Of a stretch of DNA of 49,152 bases, positions 25,505 to 35,115 are shown one piece after another (within the stretch, counting starts at the first letter, position 1; each line of letters opens with the position of its first letter). A program made the position numbers and the translations under genes. Under the pieces are notes generated by a model. It did no database searches. It worked only from the letters and a program-made list of their open reading frames with translations, and was not told the DNA's origin. The stretch is from an uncultured Cocleimonas sp. (GTDB taxonomy: Bacteria > Pseudomonadota > Gammaproteobacteria > Thiotrichales > Thiotrichaceae), in assembly GCF_947495625.1 (NCBI RefSeq), contig NZ_CANLZW010000036.1, forward strand, positions 1 to 49,152. Direction: 5' to 3'.

Positions 25505-26581
25505 TTATAAACCAGAGTAGATTCGTCCAGGACTAAAAATACCGTTTGGATCCATATTACGTTTGAGTTGTTTGTGTAATAGCATGAGCGGTTTATCTAA
25601 CACGGGGAAACAAGGTGTTTCAGGTAAATCCCCTTTAAACATATACGCATAACCATTGTTTGAGGTCGCAATATTCTGAATGATATTGGCAGGAGCATTA
25701 CTATTAATCCACCGCTGAGCACCGCCCCATTCAATGAGTTGGTTGTCATCGACACTAGAGATTTGTTTTGTCGCTGGCGGTAAGGATAAGCGCCATAGCG
25801 GCTTGTCAGTACGTCCGAAAAAATGATGTTGATGGTCACGAATATCCGTCCAGAAATCATCGTAATCGCCCAATAAATCAAAGCCCAATTTCTTTTTGGA
25901 ATGCTCAAGTACCGTTTCACTTTCTGATAATCGTAAATAGACTTGATCATTAAACCAGGCGCTTGCAGTAATGGGTAATTGTTGCAATCTGGATTCTCGA
26001 AAAAACTGCAGTGCTGATGTTTGGTCAGATTCGAAGGTCAGCGTGATTTCTTTTTGGGGTTTAGGTAATAGTCTTAATGAAACTTCAAGGATTACACCCA
26101 GTGTTCCTTGTGAGCGAACCATCATGCGAGACAAGTCATAACCCGCCACATTTTTCATCACTTGTCCGCCAAAGCTAACAATTTCGCCGTTACCATTTAT
26201 GATCTTTACACCGAGAATGGCGTCCCTAACCGATCCGGTATAGGCGCGTCTTGGGCCGGAAATTCCAGCAGCAATAGCGCCACCAATGGTTGTTTCTGTT
26301 GTGTACTGAGGTGGCTCAAAAGGTAGAATTTGATTGGTGTTATTGAGTAATGTTTCTAAATCAGATAATAAAGTACCTGCCCTCAATGTTACACAGAGTT
26401 CTGTTGGTTCATAGCTGATAATGCCCGTATGCTGGCTAACATCCAATGGCTTAGCATCAACCGTATTGCCGTAGAACGCCTTGCTATTTCCGCCGTGAAT
26501 ATAGAGTGGTTGTTTGCTTGCTATCGACTCTAGTACGCGTTGTTGTAGGTCAGAACTAATATCGTTATCTTGTATTGTCAT
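25505..26581 (-). CDS. glcE: Glycolate oxidase FAD-binding subunit
   Basis: About 358 residues from the ATG at 26581; a TTG at 26608 would add nine. FAD_binding_4 features: PLYIHGGNSKAFYG, YEPTELCVTLRAGT, TTIGGAIAAGISGPRRAYTG, MKNVAGYDLSRMMVRSQGTL. GlcE works with GlcD and GlcF to oxidise glycolate to glyoxylate. The ATG start gives an N-terminus like that of E. coli GlcE. Repeat copy 8 lies in the 120-base gap from glcD, so this operon is interrupted by a terminator-like element. Confidence 0.95.
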   Translation of the reverse strand: MTIQDNDISSDLQQRVLESIASKQPLYIHGGNSKAFYGNTVDAKPLDVSQHTGIISYEPTELCVTLRAGTLLSDLETLLNNTNQILPFEPPQYTTETTIGGAIAAGISGPRRAYTGSVRDAILGVKIINGNGEIVSFGGQVMKNVAGYDLSRMMVRSQGTLGVILEVSLRLLPKPQKEITLTFESDQTSALQFFRESRLQQLPITASAWFNDQVYLRLSESETVLEHSKKKLGFDLLGDYDDFWTDIRDHQHHFFGRTDKPLWRLSLPPATKQISSVDDNQLIEWGGAQRWINSNAPANIIQNIATSNNGYAYMFKGDLPETPCFPVLDKPLMLLHKQLKRNMDPNGIFSPGRIYSGL

Positions 26582-26634
26582 GTGTGTCACAAAGGATAAA
26601 TTACCCAAAGCCTTTTCGTAGTTGTTTGCGTTAC

Positions 26635-26664
26635 TAAAAAAGTGGCTAAAAGTAGGGGGGTGTC
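26635..26664 (-). repeat. Dispersed repeat, copy 8, between glcD and glcE
   Basis: A6, GTGGCTA, then AAAGTAGGGGGGTGTC. The C-rich strand follows the glc transcript. Read that way it gives TACTTTTAGCC-AC-T6, the same layout as the terminator-like copies, but inside an operon. Confidence 0.95.
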
Positions 26665-26702
26665 ATTTTAAAATAATTACTCGTTTTTATGTGTTTAAAA
26701 CG

Positions 26703-28172
26703 CTAAAAACGAGGAATTTCAGGATGTGGCAATTGGCCGTTATGCACATGCATTCCACCTAATTCAGCGCAGCGGTGTAATGTGGGTACTGCTTTTCCCG
26801 GGTTGAGCAATGCATCCGGATCAAAAGCGTTCTTTACGGCAAAAAACTGGGTGAGTTCCTGGGGTGAAAACTGTACGCACATCTGGTCAATTTTTTCATG
26901 GCCCACACCGTGCTCGCCGGTAATAGTACCGCCCACTTCTACGCAAAGCGTCAAGATATCGGCGCCGAATTTTTCAGTTTTCTCAAGCTCGCCTTCTTTG
27001 TTTGCATCGTACAAAATTAGTGGGTGAAGATTGCCGTCTCCTGCATGGAAAACATTGGCTACACGTAAACCACATTCTTCAGATAATTCGCTAATTCTTT
27101 TGAGTACATAGGCGATCTGCTTTCGGGGAATGGTGCCATCCATGCAATAGTAATCGGGTGAAATTCTTCCAACAGCGGGAAATGCAGATTTCCTTCCTGC
27201 CCATAGTCGTGCTTGCTCATCTGCGGAGTCAGCAATTACGATATCGTCAGCATTTGCGTTGCGCAGTGTTTCTGAAACGGTTTCGATTTGCTCTGCCAGT
27301 TGCTGTTCGCTTCCATCTAATTCACACAGTAAAATAGCTTCTGCATCCAGAGGGTAATTTGCTTTGGCGAAGGCTTCTGCCGCATGAATGGCAGGTTTGT
27401 CCATCATTTCTAAACCAGCGGGAATGACACCCTCGGCGATAATGTTGGCAACGGCATTGCCTGCATCTTCAACCTTTTTGAATGACGCCATTAGGACTTT
27501 AACGGCATGAGGTTTAGGTAATAGTTTAACCACAATCTCAACGATAATGCCGAGCATGCCTTCAGAGCCAGTAATCAAAGCTAAAAGATCATAGCCAGGT
27601 GTGTCTAACGTCTGGGAGCCTAGAGTAACCAATTCGCCATCGATGGTCACGATGGTTACTTGCTGAACATTATGAATGGTCAGTCCATATTTTAAGCAAT
27701 GCACACCACCTGCGTTTTCTGCCACATTGCCGCCAATAGAACAGGCAATTTGAGAGGAAGGATCTGGTGCATAATATAAGCCGAAGGGTCTTGCTGCTTC
27801 GGTAATGGCTAGGTTTCTAACGCCGGGTTGAACGGTTGCAGTTAGATTGTCAGTATCAATCTGTTCGATTTTATTAAAGCGGGATAGCCCCAGAATAATT
27901 CCGCCTTCGTGTGGTAATGCACCACCTGATAAGCCAGTGCCAGCACCGCGGGCAACAATTGGTACTTTGAGTTGTGAGCATATCTTGGCAATACGTTGAA
28001 CTTGCTCAATCGTTTCTGGCAAGACAACTGCGACAGGGAGCTTTTGATAAGCTGATAAGCCATCGCATTCATAGGGTTTGATATCTTCTTCGCTGGTGAG
28101 CAAATATTCTTCTGGGAGAATTTCACCGATCTGAAAAAGCAAATTATTACGTGTATTTGTATCTAGAGACAT
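26703..28172 (-). CDS. glcD: Glycolate oxidase catalytic FAD subunit
   Basis: 489 residues. Oxidises glycolate using FAD. Motifs: VVARGAGTGLSGGALPHEGG, PDPSSQIACSIGGNVAENAG, GSEGMLGIIVEI, NVFHAGDGNLHPLI, GGTITGEHGVGHEKIDQM, and a C-terminal DALLNPGKAVP. Length and order match E. coli GlcD. First gene of glcDEF, divergent from crcB. Glycolate use suggests the cell lives near phototrophs or runs 2-phosphoglycolate salvage; that is an inference. Confidence 0.98.
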   Translation of the reverse strand: MSLDTNTRNNLLFQIGEILPEEYLLTSEEDIKPYECDGLSAYQKLPVAVVLPETIEQVQRIAKICSQLKVPIVARGAGTGLSGGALPHEGGIILGLSRFNKIEQIDTDNLTATVQPGVRNLAITEAARPFGLYYAPDPSSQIACSIGGNVAENAGGVHCLKYGLTIHNVQQVTIVTIDGELVTLGSQTLDTPGYDLLALITGSEGMLGIIVEIVVKLLPKPHAVKVLMASFKKVEDAGNAVANIIAEGVIPAGLEMMDKPAIHAAEAFAKANYPLDAEAILLCELDGSEQQLAEQIETVSETLRNANADDIVIADSADEQARLWAGRKSAFPAVGRISPDYYCMDGTIPRKQIAYVLKRISELSEECGLRVANVFHAGDGNLHPLILYDANKEGELEKTEKFGADILTLCVEVGGTITGEHGVGHEKIDQMCVQFSPQELTQFFAVKNAFDPDALLNPGKAVPTLHRCAELGGMHVHNGQLPHPEIPRF

Positions 28173-28237
28173 TCCCCCATTCTAACCTTTCATATACACT
28201 ATTGCCCAGTTCTTATGCTAGGTCTTTGGAGATATAT

Positions 28238-28639
28238 TTGTCGCTTTCATTCACTCTTTCTGGTTCGCAAGCATTAGCAGTTATGGCTGGTGGTTCAATA
28301 GGTGCTTTGGCACGTTACGTTCTGTCGTCAGTAGTGACTGAAAAGCTCGGCGGAAACTTTCCTTATGGAACGCTTTCGGTCAATGTAATAGGCTCTTTTT
28401 TAATGGGTTTTTTGGCGATTGTTCTGGTTGAAAGAATGGAGCTGGATCCATTGTTGCGGTTGGCTATTTTTGTTGGGTTTCTTGGTGCTTTTACCACATT
28501 CTCGACATTCTCTATGGAAACCATGAATTTATTCGAGGAAGGGCTGCATGCGCGGGCTTTGTTGAATATGTTTATCAGTGTGATGTTAAGTGTACTAGCG
28601 GTATGGCTAGGATTTATAATCGGAAAAACAATCAGTTAA
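28238..28639 (+). CDS. crcB: Fluoride ion channel CrcB
   Basis: About 133 residues from a TTG start at 28238. CrcB/Fluc dimers let fluoride leave the cytoplasm. Four helices are seen, with GGSIGALARYVLS, GTLSVNVIGSFLMG and the family block GFLGAFTTFSTFSMET. I chose TTG because GGAG lies six bases upstream and this leaves a short N-terminus as in the family. An earlier ATG at 28151 would overlap glcD and add 29 unrelated residues. No fluoride riboswitch is visible. serS follows 30 bases later. Confidence 0.93.
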   Translation: MSLSFTLSGSQALAVMAGGSIGALARYVLSSVVTEKLGGNFPYGTLSVNVIGSFLMGFLAIVLVERMELDPLLRLAIFVGFLGAFTTFSTFSMETMNLFEEGLHARALLNMFISVMLSVLAVWLGFIIGKTIS

Positions 28640-28669
28640 ATGACTCGTTGAGTCTTTTGGGAAAATTAG

Positions 28670-29956
<1,287 letters not shown>

Positions 29957-30020
29957 GAACTCGTTTGGTACACTGTTTGTTTGAATGTTTTTAAGATAAG
30001 CCACAACAACTATTTAAAAC

Positions 30021-30036
30021 ATCACCCCCCTACTTA
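30021..30036 (+). repeat. Dispersed repeat, copy 9, 3' of serS
   Basis: ATCACCCCCCTACTTAT on the serS sense strand, directly followed by an independent perfect hairpin at 30037. Confidence 0.93.
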
Positions 30037-30069
30037 TACGAGGTTTTTATTCGTTATGAATAAAAACCT
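30037..30069. terminator. Perfect 14-bp hairpin after serS
   Basis: CGAGGTTTTTATTC pairs fully with GAATAAAAACCTCG around GTTAT. The stem itself contains T5 and A5, so it can work in both directions. It sits immediately after repeat copy 9. Confidence 0.8.
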
Positions 30070-30250
30070 CGTTCTTTGAGTTGTGATAGTAAGGTTTTAA
30101 CACTAGTTCAACTGGATTCTTTTCAGTTGTAAATAAATGTAAAGCTGTTCCTTGATGGGAACTTTCCTTGTTGTTTTTTAATCGTATAACCTTTGAAAAA
30201 TCGCGAAATAAAAATTTCGCGCTAAACTACTATAAATTTTGAGTCAGGAA

Positions 30251-31102
30251 ATGAAAGCCAAAACAATCGTTCAGATAATTAACGAATTCAACAACAATAG
30301 AATATTTCAGTTCTTTATCATTGCTGTCATTGTTGTTTCGGCATTGATGATTGGGGCGAAAACGTATGACATTGATCCTCAATATATAACCTTGCTCGGT
30401 TATCTGGATACGGCAATTACCCTGTTGTTTTTGTTTGAGATTGTGGTTCGTTTTATCGCCGAAGGTCATTCGCTGGCTTTCTTTAAGAAAGGCTGGAATG
30501 TTTTTGATACGCTGATTGTCGGCATAAGTTTAATCCCTATAGAAGATTCAGAAATGGTGCTATTAGCACGTCTGGTAAGAATCTTCCGCGTGTTGCGACT
30601 CATTTCGATTATCCCGGAATTGCGTATATTAATCTCTGCGTTACTCAAAGCATTGCCGCCGATGGGCTACGTATTGCTATTAATGTTCATCATGTTTTAC
30701 ATATACGCGGCAGTCGGTAGCTTCTTGTTTGAAGATATCAATAAAGTGCTGTGGGGTGATATAGCGGTTTCCATGCTGACTTTATTCCGTGTCGTTACCT
30801 TTGAAGACTGGACGGATGTCATGTATGAAACGATGGAAGTCTATCCGCTTTCATGGATGTTTTACCTGTCATTCATTTTCCTTAATGCCTTCGTGTTTTT
30901 AAACATGATGATTGGTATCGTCATCGAGCGCATGCAGGCAGAGCACGATGCCTATAATTTAGAAAATGACGAGGGTGATGTTTCTGACATTAAGCATATC
31001 CATGAGGATACCCGGGCGATTTTAAAGCGCCTGGAGCAATTAGAATCCAAGTTAGTAGAGCAAGGTCGTGCTGAGCTTTCGAATCAAAAGAAAGCAGTAT
31101 AG
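30251..31102 (+). CDS. Voltage-gated ion channel, BacNav superfamily, with a calcium-channel-like filter
   Basis: About 283 residues, one six-helix subunit; four would form a channel. S1-S3 lie at about 18-95. S4 carries regularly spaced arginines (ARLVRIFRVLRLISIIPELR). S5, pore and S6 follow (SFLFEDIN, then LFRVVTFEDWTDVMY). The filter TFEDWTD replaces the sodium-selective LESWSM-type sequence of NavAb; acidic residues at the second and last positions resemble the designed calcium-selective CavAb (LDDWSD). Calcium permeation is therefore an inference. A C-terminal helix (IHEDTRAILKRLEQLESKL) likely forms the usual coiled-coil tetramer bundle. An ATG at 30251 is used; a TTG at 30239 is an alternative. 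Confidence 0.9.
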   Translation: MKAKTIVQIINEFNNNRIFQFFIIAVIVVSALMIGAKTYDIDPQYITLLGYLDTAITLLFLFEIVVRFIAEGHSLAFFKKGWNVFDTLIVGISLIPIEDSEMVLLARLVRIFRVLRLISIIPELRILISALLKALPPMGYVLLLMFIMFYIYAAVGSFLFEDINKVLWGDIAVSMLTLFRVVTFEDWTDVMYETMEVYPLSWMFYLSFIFLNAFVFLNMMIGIVIERMQAEHDAYNLENDEGDVSDIKHIHEDTRAILKRLEQLESKLVEQGRAELSNQKKAV

Positions 31103-31108
31103 CGATAT

Positions 31109-31136
31109 AAAAAAGCCCTTAAAGTAGGGGGGTGAC
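31109..31136 (-). repeat. Dispersed repeat, copy 10, in antisense to its upstream gene
   Basis: A6, GCCCTT, then AAAGTAGGGGGGTGAC, seven bases after the channel gene. Here the G-rich strand is the sense strand of the upstream gene, unlike most copies. No minus-strand gene lies upstream in the C-strand sense. Confidence 0.95.
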
Positions 31137-31226
31137 TAAATTAAACATAAATCATCTGGACAACTACTTGTCCTAACGATCTAATTCTTATTAAATAAGC
31201 GTTAAATAAATAAGGCACTTTTAGCA

Positions 31227-32906
31227 ATGAATGAAAACGAAAAACCACTAAATTTCATCGAAAAAATTATTGAAGAAGATCTCGCTTCTGGAAAAGTTTC
31301 AAGTGTTCAAACACGCTTTCCACCTGAGCCTAACGGTTATTTACATATAGGTCATGCGAAGTCGATTGTTTTGAATTTTGGTCTTGCTGAAAAATACAAC
31401 GGCCAATGTAATCTGCGTTTTGACGATACCAACCCTGAAAAAGAAGAAATCGAATACGTTGATTCGATCAAGCAAGATGTCGAGTGGTTGGGATACAAAT
31501 GGAATGGTGATGTGCATTTCACTTCTGACTATTTTGATCAGCTTTATGACTGGGCGGTTACCTTAATCAAAGAGGGAAAAGCGTATGTCTGCGATCTTAA
31601 TCAGGAAGAGATGCGCGAATACCGTGGTAACTTAAAAGAAGCTGGAAAAGACAGCCCTTATCGAGATCGCAGTGTTGAAGAAAACCTCGATTTGTTAATG
31701 CGTATGCGCGATGGCGAATTTGAAGATGGAAAGCGTTCTTTGCGAGTTAAGATCGATATGGCTCATCCGAATATGCAAATGCGTGACCCTGTTATTTATC
31801 GCATTAAGAATATGGAACATCACCAAACGGGCGACAAGTGGCACATTTATCCATCCTATGATTACGCGCATGGGCAGGGTGATGCAATCGAAGGCGTGAC
31901 ACACTCTGTATGTACCTTGGAGTTTGTTGAGCATCGTCCTTTATACGAATGGTTTATTGAGAATTTGCCGGTTCCGTCTGAGCCTCATCAATATGAGTTT
32001 TCTCGTTTAAATGTGAATTACTCGGTAACCAGTAAGCGTAAATTAAAGCAGTTGGTTGATGAGAATATTGTAAAAGGTTGGGACGATCCTAGAATGCCAA
32101 CGATCTCTGGCATGCGTCGTCGCGGCTTCACCGCCAAATCTATACGAGACTTCGTTGAAAGTACGGGGGTGACTAAAGTCGATGGTGTGGTTGATGTGAG
32201 TCAGCTAGAGTTCTCAGTACGCGAAGATTTAAATAACGTGGCACCGCGTGCCATGTGTGTGATGAATCCATTAAAAGTGACGCTATGGAATGTTCCAGAA
32301 GATATGACGGAATACCTTACTGCGCCTCTACATCCGCAAAATGAAGAGATGGGAACACGTACGTTGATTTTCGATCGTGAAATTTTCATCGACAAGGCGG
32401 ATTTCCAGGAAGAAGGAAATAAGAAATATAAACGTCTAGTGATTGGCAAGCGCGTGCGTTTACGTAATGCATACGTCATAGAAGCCGATGAAGCGATTAA
32501 AGATGGTAATGGCGAAATCATTGAAGTTAAGGCTAGAATTATTGAAGACACGCTGGGTAAGAATCCTGAAGATGGTATTAAGCCAAAAGGAGTTATTCAC
32601 TGGGTGTCTGCATTACAGAATGTAGATTGCGAAGTGCGTATATACGATCGATTGTTTAATGACATCGCGCCAGATGCTGGTGGTAAAGACTTTATGGAAG
32701 CACTCAATCCGAGTAGTCTGGAAGTACTTACGGGCTGTAAGGGTGAAATAAGTTTGATGAATCCGAAGGCAGATGTGCCTTACCAGTTCGAAAGAGAAGG
32801 GTATTTCTTCCTGGATTCAGATTCGGTAATTGATGCTCATGAAGAAAATGAAAAATTAATCTTCAATAAAACAATTGGATTAAGAGATACCTGGGAGAGT
32901 AAGTAA
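31227..32906 (+). CDS. glnS: Glutamine-tRNA ligase
   Basis: 559 residues, full length. Class I signature [17 protein letters not shown] (HIGH) and KRKLKQLV-type KMSKS region ([10 protein letters not shown]). [14 protein letters not shown] and [10 protein letters not shown] mark the C-terminal anticodon-binding barrels. It charges tRNA-Gln. Copy 11 of the repeat is found within the codons for [10 protein letters not shown] bidirectional terminator follows. Confidence 0.99.
   Translation: MNENEKPLNFIEKIIEEDLASGKVSSVQTRFPPEPNGYLHIGHAKSIVLNFGLAEKYNGQCNLRFDDTNPEKEEIEYVDSIKQDVEWLGYKWNGDVHFTSDYFDQLYDWAVTLIKEGKAYVCDLNQEEMREYRGNLKEAGKDSPYRDRSVEENLDLLMRMRDGEFEDGKRSLRVKIDMAHPNMQMRDPVIYRIKNMEHHQTGDKWHIYPSYDYAHGQGDAIEGVTHSVCTLEFVEHRPLYEWFIENLPVPSEPHQYEFSRLNVNYSVTSKRKLKQLVDENIVKGWDDPRMPTISGMRRRGFTAKSIRDFVESTGVTKVDGVVDVSQLEFSVREDLNNVAPRAMCVMNPLKVTLWNVPEDMTEYLTAPLHPQNEEMGTRTLIFDREIFIDKADFQEEGNKKYKRLVIGKRVRLRNAYVIEADEAIKDGNGEIIEVKARIIEDTLGKNPEDGIKPKGVIHWVSALQNVDCEVRIYDRLFNDIAPDAGGKDFMEALNPSSLEVLTGCKGEISLMNPKADVPYQFEREGYFFLDSDSVIDAHEENEKLIFNKTIGLRDTWESK
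32158..32177 (-). repeat. Dispersed repeat core, copy 11, inside glnS
   Basis: AAAGTACGGGGGTGACTAAA differs from the copy 10 sequence by one base in 20. It encodes ESTGVTK, a region conserved in GlnS (GVTK), so the match may be partly chance. Confidence 0.6.
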
Positions 32907-32962
32907 CTCCTATGGTCTTCTTGGAGCTGTTAATTCTAATTTAGTATTAACGCCAAAATTAC

Positions 32963-32991
32963 AAAAAAGCCTCGCATTGCGAGGCTTTTTT
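32963..32991. terminator. Bidirectional terminator between glnS and cspA-like gene
   Basis: AAAAAAGCCTCGC and GCGAGGCTTTTTT with a three-base loop; it serves both convergent genes. Confidence 0.95.
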
Positions 32992-33011
32992 GTATGAATG
33001 CTGTAATGCCT

Positions 33012-33215
33012 CTAAGCAGCAGTTACATTAACAGCGGCAGGGCCTTTGGCGCCATCTTCTGTTTCAAAATTCACTTTTTGTCCTTCTTCTAAAGACTTGT
33101 AACCATCCATTTGGATAGAGTTGTAGTGAACAAAAACATCATCACTTCCGTCATCTGGAGCGATAAAACCAAAACCTTTACTACTGTTGAACCACTTAAC
33201 TGTACCTGTAGCCAT
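33012..33215 (-). CDS. Cold-shock protein, CspA family
   Basis: 67 residues. [20 protein letters not shown] with RNP1 (KGFGFI) and RNP2 (VFVHYNSI) is diagnostic of a single cold-shock domain that binds single-stranded [24 protein letters not shown] ends it. It has a long AT-rich leader upstream. Confidence 0.98.
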   Translation of the reverse strand: MATGTVKWFNSSKGFGFIAPDDGSDDVFVHYNSIQMDGYKSLEEGQKVNFETEDGAKGPAAVNVTAA

Positions 33216-33600
33216 TCCTAAGAACCTCTAAAATATAAAAAATAACGCAGATTTTTAGCAGAAATAAAGTCGATAATATCGACAAAAAAACGGTTACATC
33301 ACTATTTAGAGAAGAAGCCGCTCAACTGCTTCAGGACAAATATTAAATACTTACCCTTAAAAACTACATGAACAGAATATCATAACTACAGAGAATTTCT
33401 ATACTGAGCTCATTTTTTCGAAGGTTATTAGATAAATTATATTGATATGGTTGGCTGTTTAGTTAGGTTGCAACGAAGAAAAGTATAAAAAGTAATCAAA
33501 TAAAGCAGATAAAAATAAAATTAATTAATGGCTTTAGGTTTATTGTTTAAAATTTTCAATATTGCTCTATCAAGTGGATTAGATTCTGCATAAGTGTTTA
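33216..33600. other. Long AT-rich leader/intergenic region upstream of the cold-shock gene
   Basis: 385 bases without a gene. It contains a 15-base palindrome GTCGATA-A-TATCGAC at 33269-33283, 54 bases upstream of the cold-shock start. Long 5' leaders are typical of cold-shock genes. I cannot identify a cold box. Downstream part belongs to the 3' side of the TerB-like gene. Confidence 0.5.
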
Positions 33601-34068
33601 TTAGGAAAGACTAGACTCTTTTTGAATACGTAATTTTGATGCGATAAAGTCGCTGTGAGAAACATGAATCAAATCAGCAATTCGACGAATCACATGGTCT
33701 TCGTGTTTATCTAACACATTATCTGCAAAGGCCACTCGCCAAAGCTTTTCAATTAATTCGATCCGCTGCGTTGCCGAGTAATGTTGATTAATCAAGCTAG
33801 TAAACTGAAAGTTATCGGTGGATTCTGCATGTTCTTGTTTAGCTAAATCAATCAGTTCTTTTGCTTCTTTCTGATCAAGATCAAATGACTCTTCCACCAA
33901 TTTGAGTAGCATTACTCTCTCTTCAGGTGCATTTTCATAATCCGCTTCAGCGACTTCTATCATCAGCGAAGCCAACGCTAATTGTAAGCGATGCTCAGAA
34001 TCAAGCTCTGACGAGCTTGATTCTGCAATGAAATGACTTTCAAAAAATTGTTTTATTTTGGGTAGCAT
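33601..34068 (-). CDS. TerB-like protein
   Basis: 155 residues, mainly helical. LQLALASLMIEVAEADYENA, then EERVMLLKLVEESFDLD and a second half with LWRVAFADNVLDKHEDHVIR, matches the TerB/DjlA-N fold, which carries two repeated acidic motifs thought to bind metal. TerB-family proteins occur with tellurite and stress functions, but a lone copy like this has no assigned role. Lies between hpf and the cold-shock gene. Confidence 0.85.
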   Translation of the reverse strand: MLPKIKQFFESHFIAESSSSELDSEHRLQLALASLMIEVAEADYENAPEERVMLLKLVEESFDLDQKEAKELIDLAKQEHAESTDNFQFTSLINQHYSATQRIELIEKLWRVAFADNVLDKHEDHVIRRIADLIHVSHSDFIASKLRIQKESSLS

Positions 34069-34118
34069 TTTTTAAATTTAAATTCTCTAATAAAATTTCT
34101 ACTTTTTTCTAAGTATTA

Positions 34119-34445
34119 TTAGATTTCAGCAGGTTTACGCGAAAGAGTCTGTCTTTTCTCCATCGCTTTTCTTACCGCGCGTTCTGCACGATGACAGCAA
34201 TTATCAATCGCCGCATATAAATTCTCTTCACTATCCTCGACAACAACCGTCGGCATTTTCTGTAACTCTACATGAATCAGGCAATGTTGTGCTTCTCCGC
34301 CTTTTGGACCATTCTCGTCAGACAAATGAACATGAACATTGATAATTCTATCGCCATAGTTATGAATCATTGGCTCAAGTTTCTCTTCTGTATGAGTTCT
34401 CATTGCTTCTGTTACTGAAAAATTTTGAGATTGAATATCGATCAT
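34119..34445 (-). CDS. hpf: Ribosome hibernation promoting factor (HPF/RaiA family, short form)
   Basis: 108 residues. IDIQSQNFSVTEAMRTHTEE, then VHVHLSDENGPKGGEAQHC and LYAAIDNCCHRAERAVRK, fits the short HPF. It binds the 30S decoding site and promotes 100S dimers in stationary phase. Close upstream of the TerB-like gene, maybe one unit. Confidence 0.93.
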   Translation of the reverse strand: MIDIQSQNFSVTEAMRTHTEEKLEPMIHNYGDRIINVHVHLSDENGPKGGEAQHCLIHVELQKMPTVVVEDSEENLYAAIDNCCHRAERAVRKAMEKRQTLSRKPAEI

Positions 34446-34625
34446 TCTTTATTATCCTCTTGATAGGTCTTTCGTTATTTTTGAAGTTCTCGTGTGTAGT
34501 TTGTGAATAAAATATTCCCTACAATTTAACTATAGTTTCAGAAATCGTAAATTCAAGCCAATTGATTGTTAAAAAGTAGAATATTTTACTAGCATCATGG
34601 AGCAGTTTTTATTATCCTACGCGCT

Positions 34626-34656
34626 CTTTGAAGTTTATCGACTAAAAACTTCAAAG
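34626..34656. repeat. Perfect 11-bp inverted repeat just before the tRNA-Ser gene
   Basis: CTTTGAAGTTT (34626-34636) and AAACTTCAAAG (34646-34656) around a nine-base spacer, ending 11 bases before the tRNA. It is in the tRNA promoter/leader zone. Confidence 0.6.
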
Positions 34657-34667
34657 AATACAACAAT

Positions 34668-34757
34668 GGAGAGGTGACTGAGTGGCCGAAAGTACCGGTT
34701 TTGAAAACCGGCGACGGGTTAAACCGTCCCAGGGTTCGAATCCCTGCCTCTCCGCCA
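34668..34757 (+). tRNA. tRNA-Ser(UGA)
   Basis: 90 bases, with a seven-bp acceptor (GGAGAGG/CCTCTCC) and encoded CCA. The anticodon stem CCGGT/ACCGG holds the loop TTTGAAA with anticodon TGA at 34702-34704. A long variable arm, then GGTTCGAATCC T-arm, is class II as in tRNA-Ser. Confidence 0.98.
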
Positions 34758-34763
34758 TATTAC

Positions 34764-34803
34764 AAAAAGCCCGCTAGCGTTTTCGCGCTAGCGGGCTTTT
34801 TTT
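34764..34803 (+). terminator. Terminator of tRNA-Ser
   Basis: GCCCGCTAGCG and CGCTAGCGGGC, 11 bp, closing TTTTCG, then T7. Confidence 0.97.
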
Positions 34804-34846
34804 ATTCTGTTTGCGAGAGTAGGTATGAGAACCCTGATCGGTTTGG

Positions 34847-35008
34847 CTAAAATATTAGGAATATTTTAGAACGAGCGAAAGCGAGCCCGAAGGGTCGGGT
34901 ACATGGACGTACCCGATAAAACATTGCGCTCAAGCAATGTTAGATGTCAGAGGAACGACGACGGTCCTGAGGAACGAAGGATTAAGAATCGCCCTAAGCG
35001 ATTCTTAA
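34847..35008. repeat. Multi-hairpin element downstream of tRNA-Ser
   Basis: Four perfect hairpins in 162 bases. CTAAAATATT (34847) pairs with AATATTTTAG (ends 34869). TCGGGTAC (34895-34902) pairs with GTACCCGA (34909-34916). AACATTGC (34920-34927) pairs with GCAATGTT (34934-34941). TTAAGAATCGC (34982-34992) pairs with GCGATTCTTAA (34998-35008). A GAGGAACGA direct repeat sits between the last two. GC is higher than the surroundings. It has no ORF and looks like a MITE/REP-like or palindromic genomic element. Confidence 0.7.
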
Positions 35009-35059
35009 CAATCCCGCCCAAATCTATAGCTTACAGTTGGAGTATTTCCAAAGCGCTCT

Positions 35060-35088
35060 AAAAAAGTGCCTATAAGTAGGGGGGTGAT
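35060..35088 (-). repeat. Dispersed repeat, copy 12
   Basis: A6, GTGCCTAT, then AAGTAGGGGGGTGATC. The C-rich strand follows the small minus-strand gene at 35116. Read in that sense, CCTA-CTTA-TAGG forms a four-bp hairpin before a T6 run. Confidence 0.95.
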
Positions 35089-35115
35089 CCTTACTTTCTC
35101 AGAATTCGAATAGAA

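Noticed and set aside
28151-28237. Longer crcB from ATG 28151.
   Set aside because: It would overlap glcD and add residues unlike CrcB; the TTG at 28238 has a ribosome site.
28173-28237. Fluoride riboswitch ahead of crcB.
   Set aside because: The interval is only 65 bases and shows no matching pseudoknot sequence.
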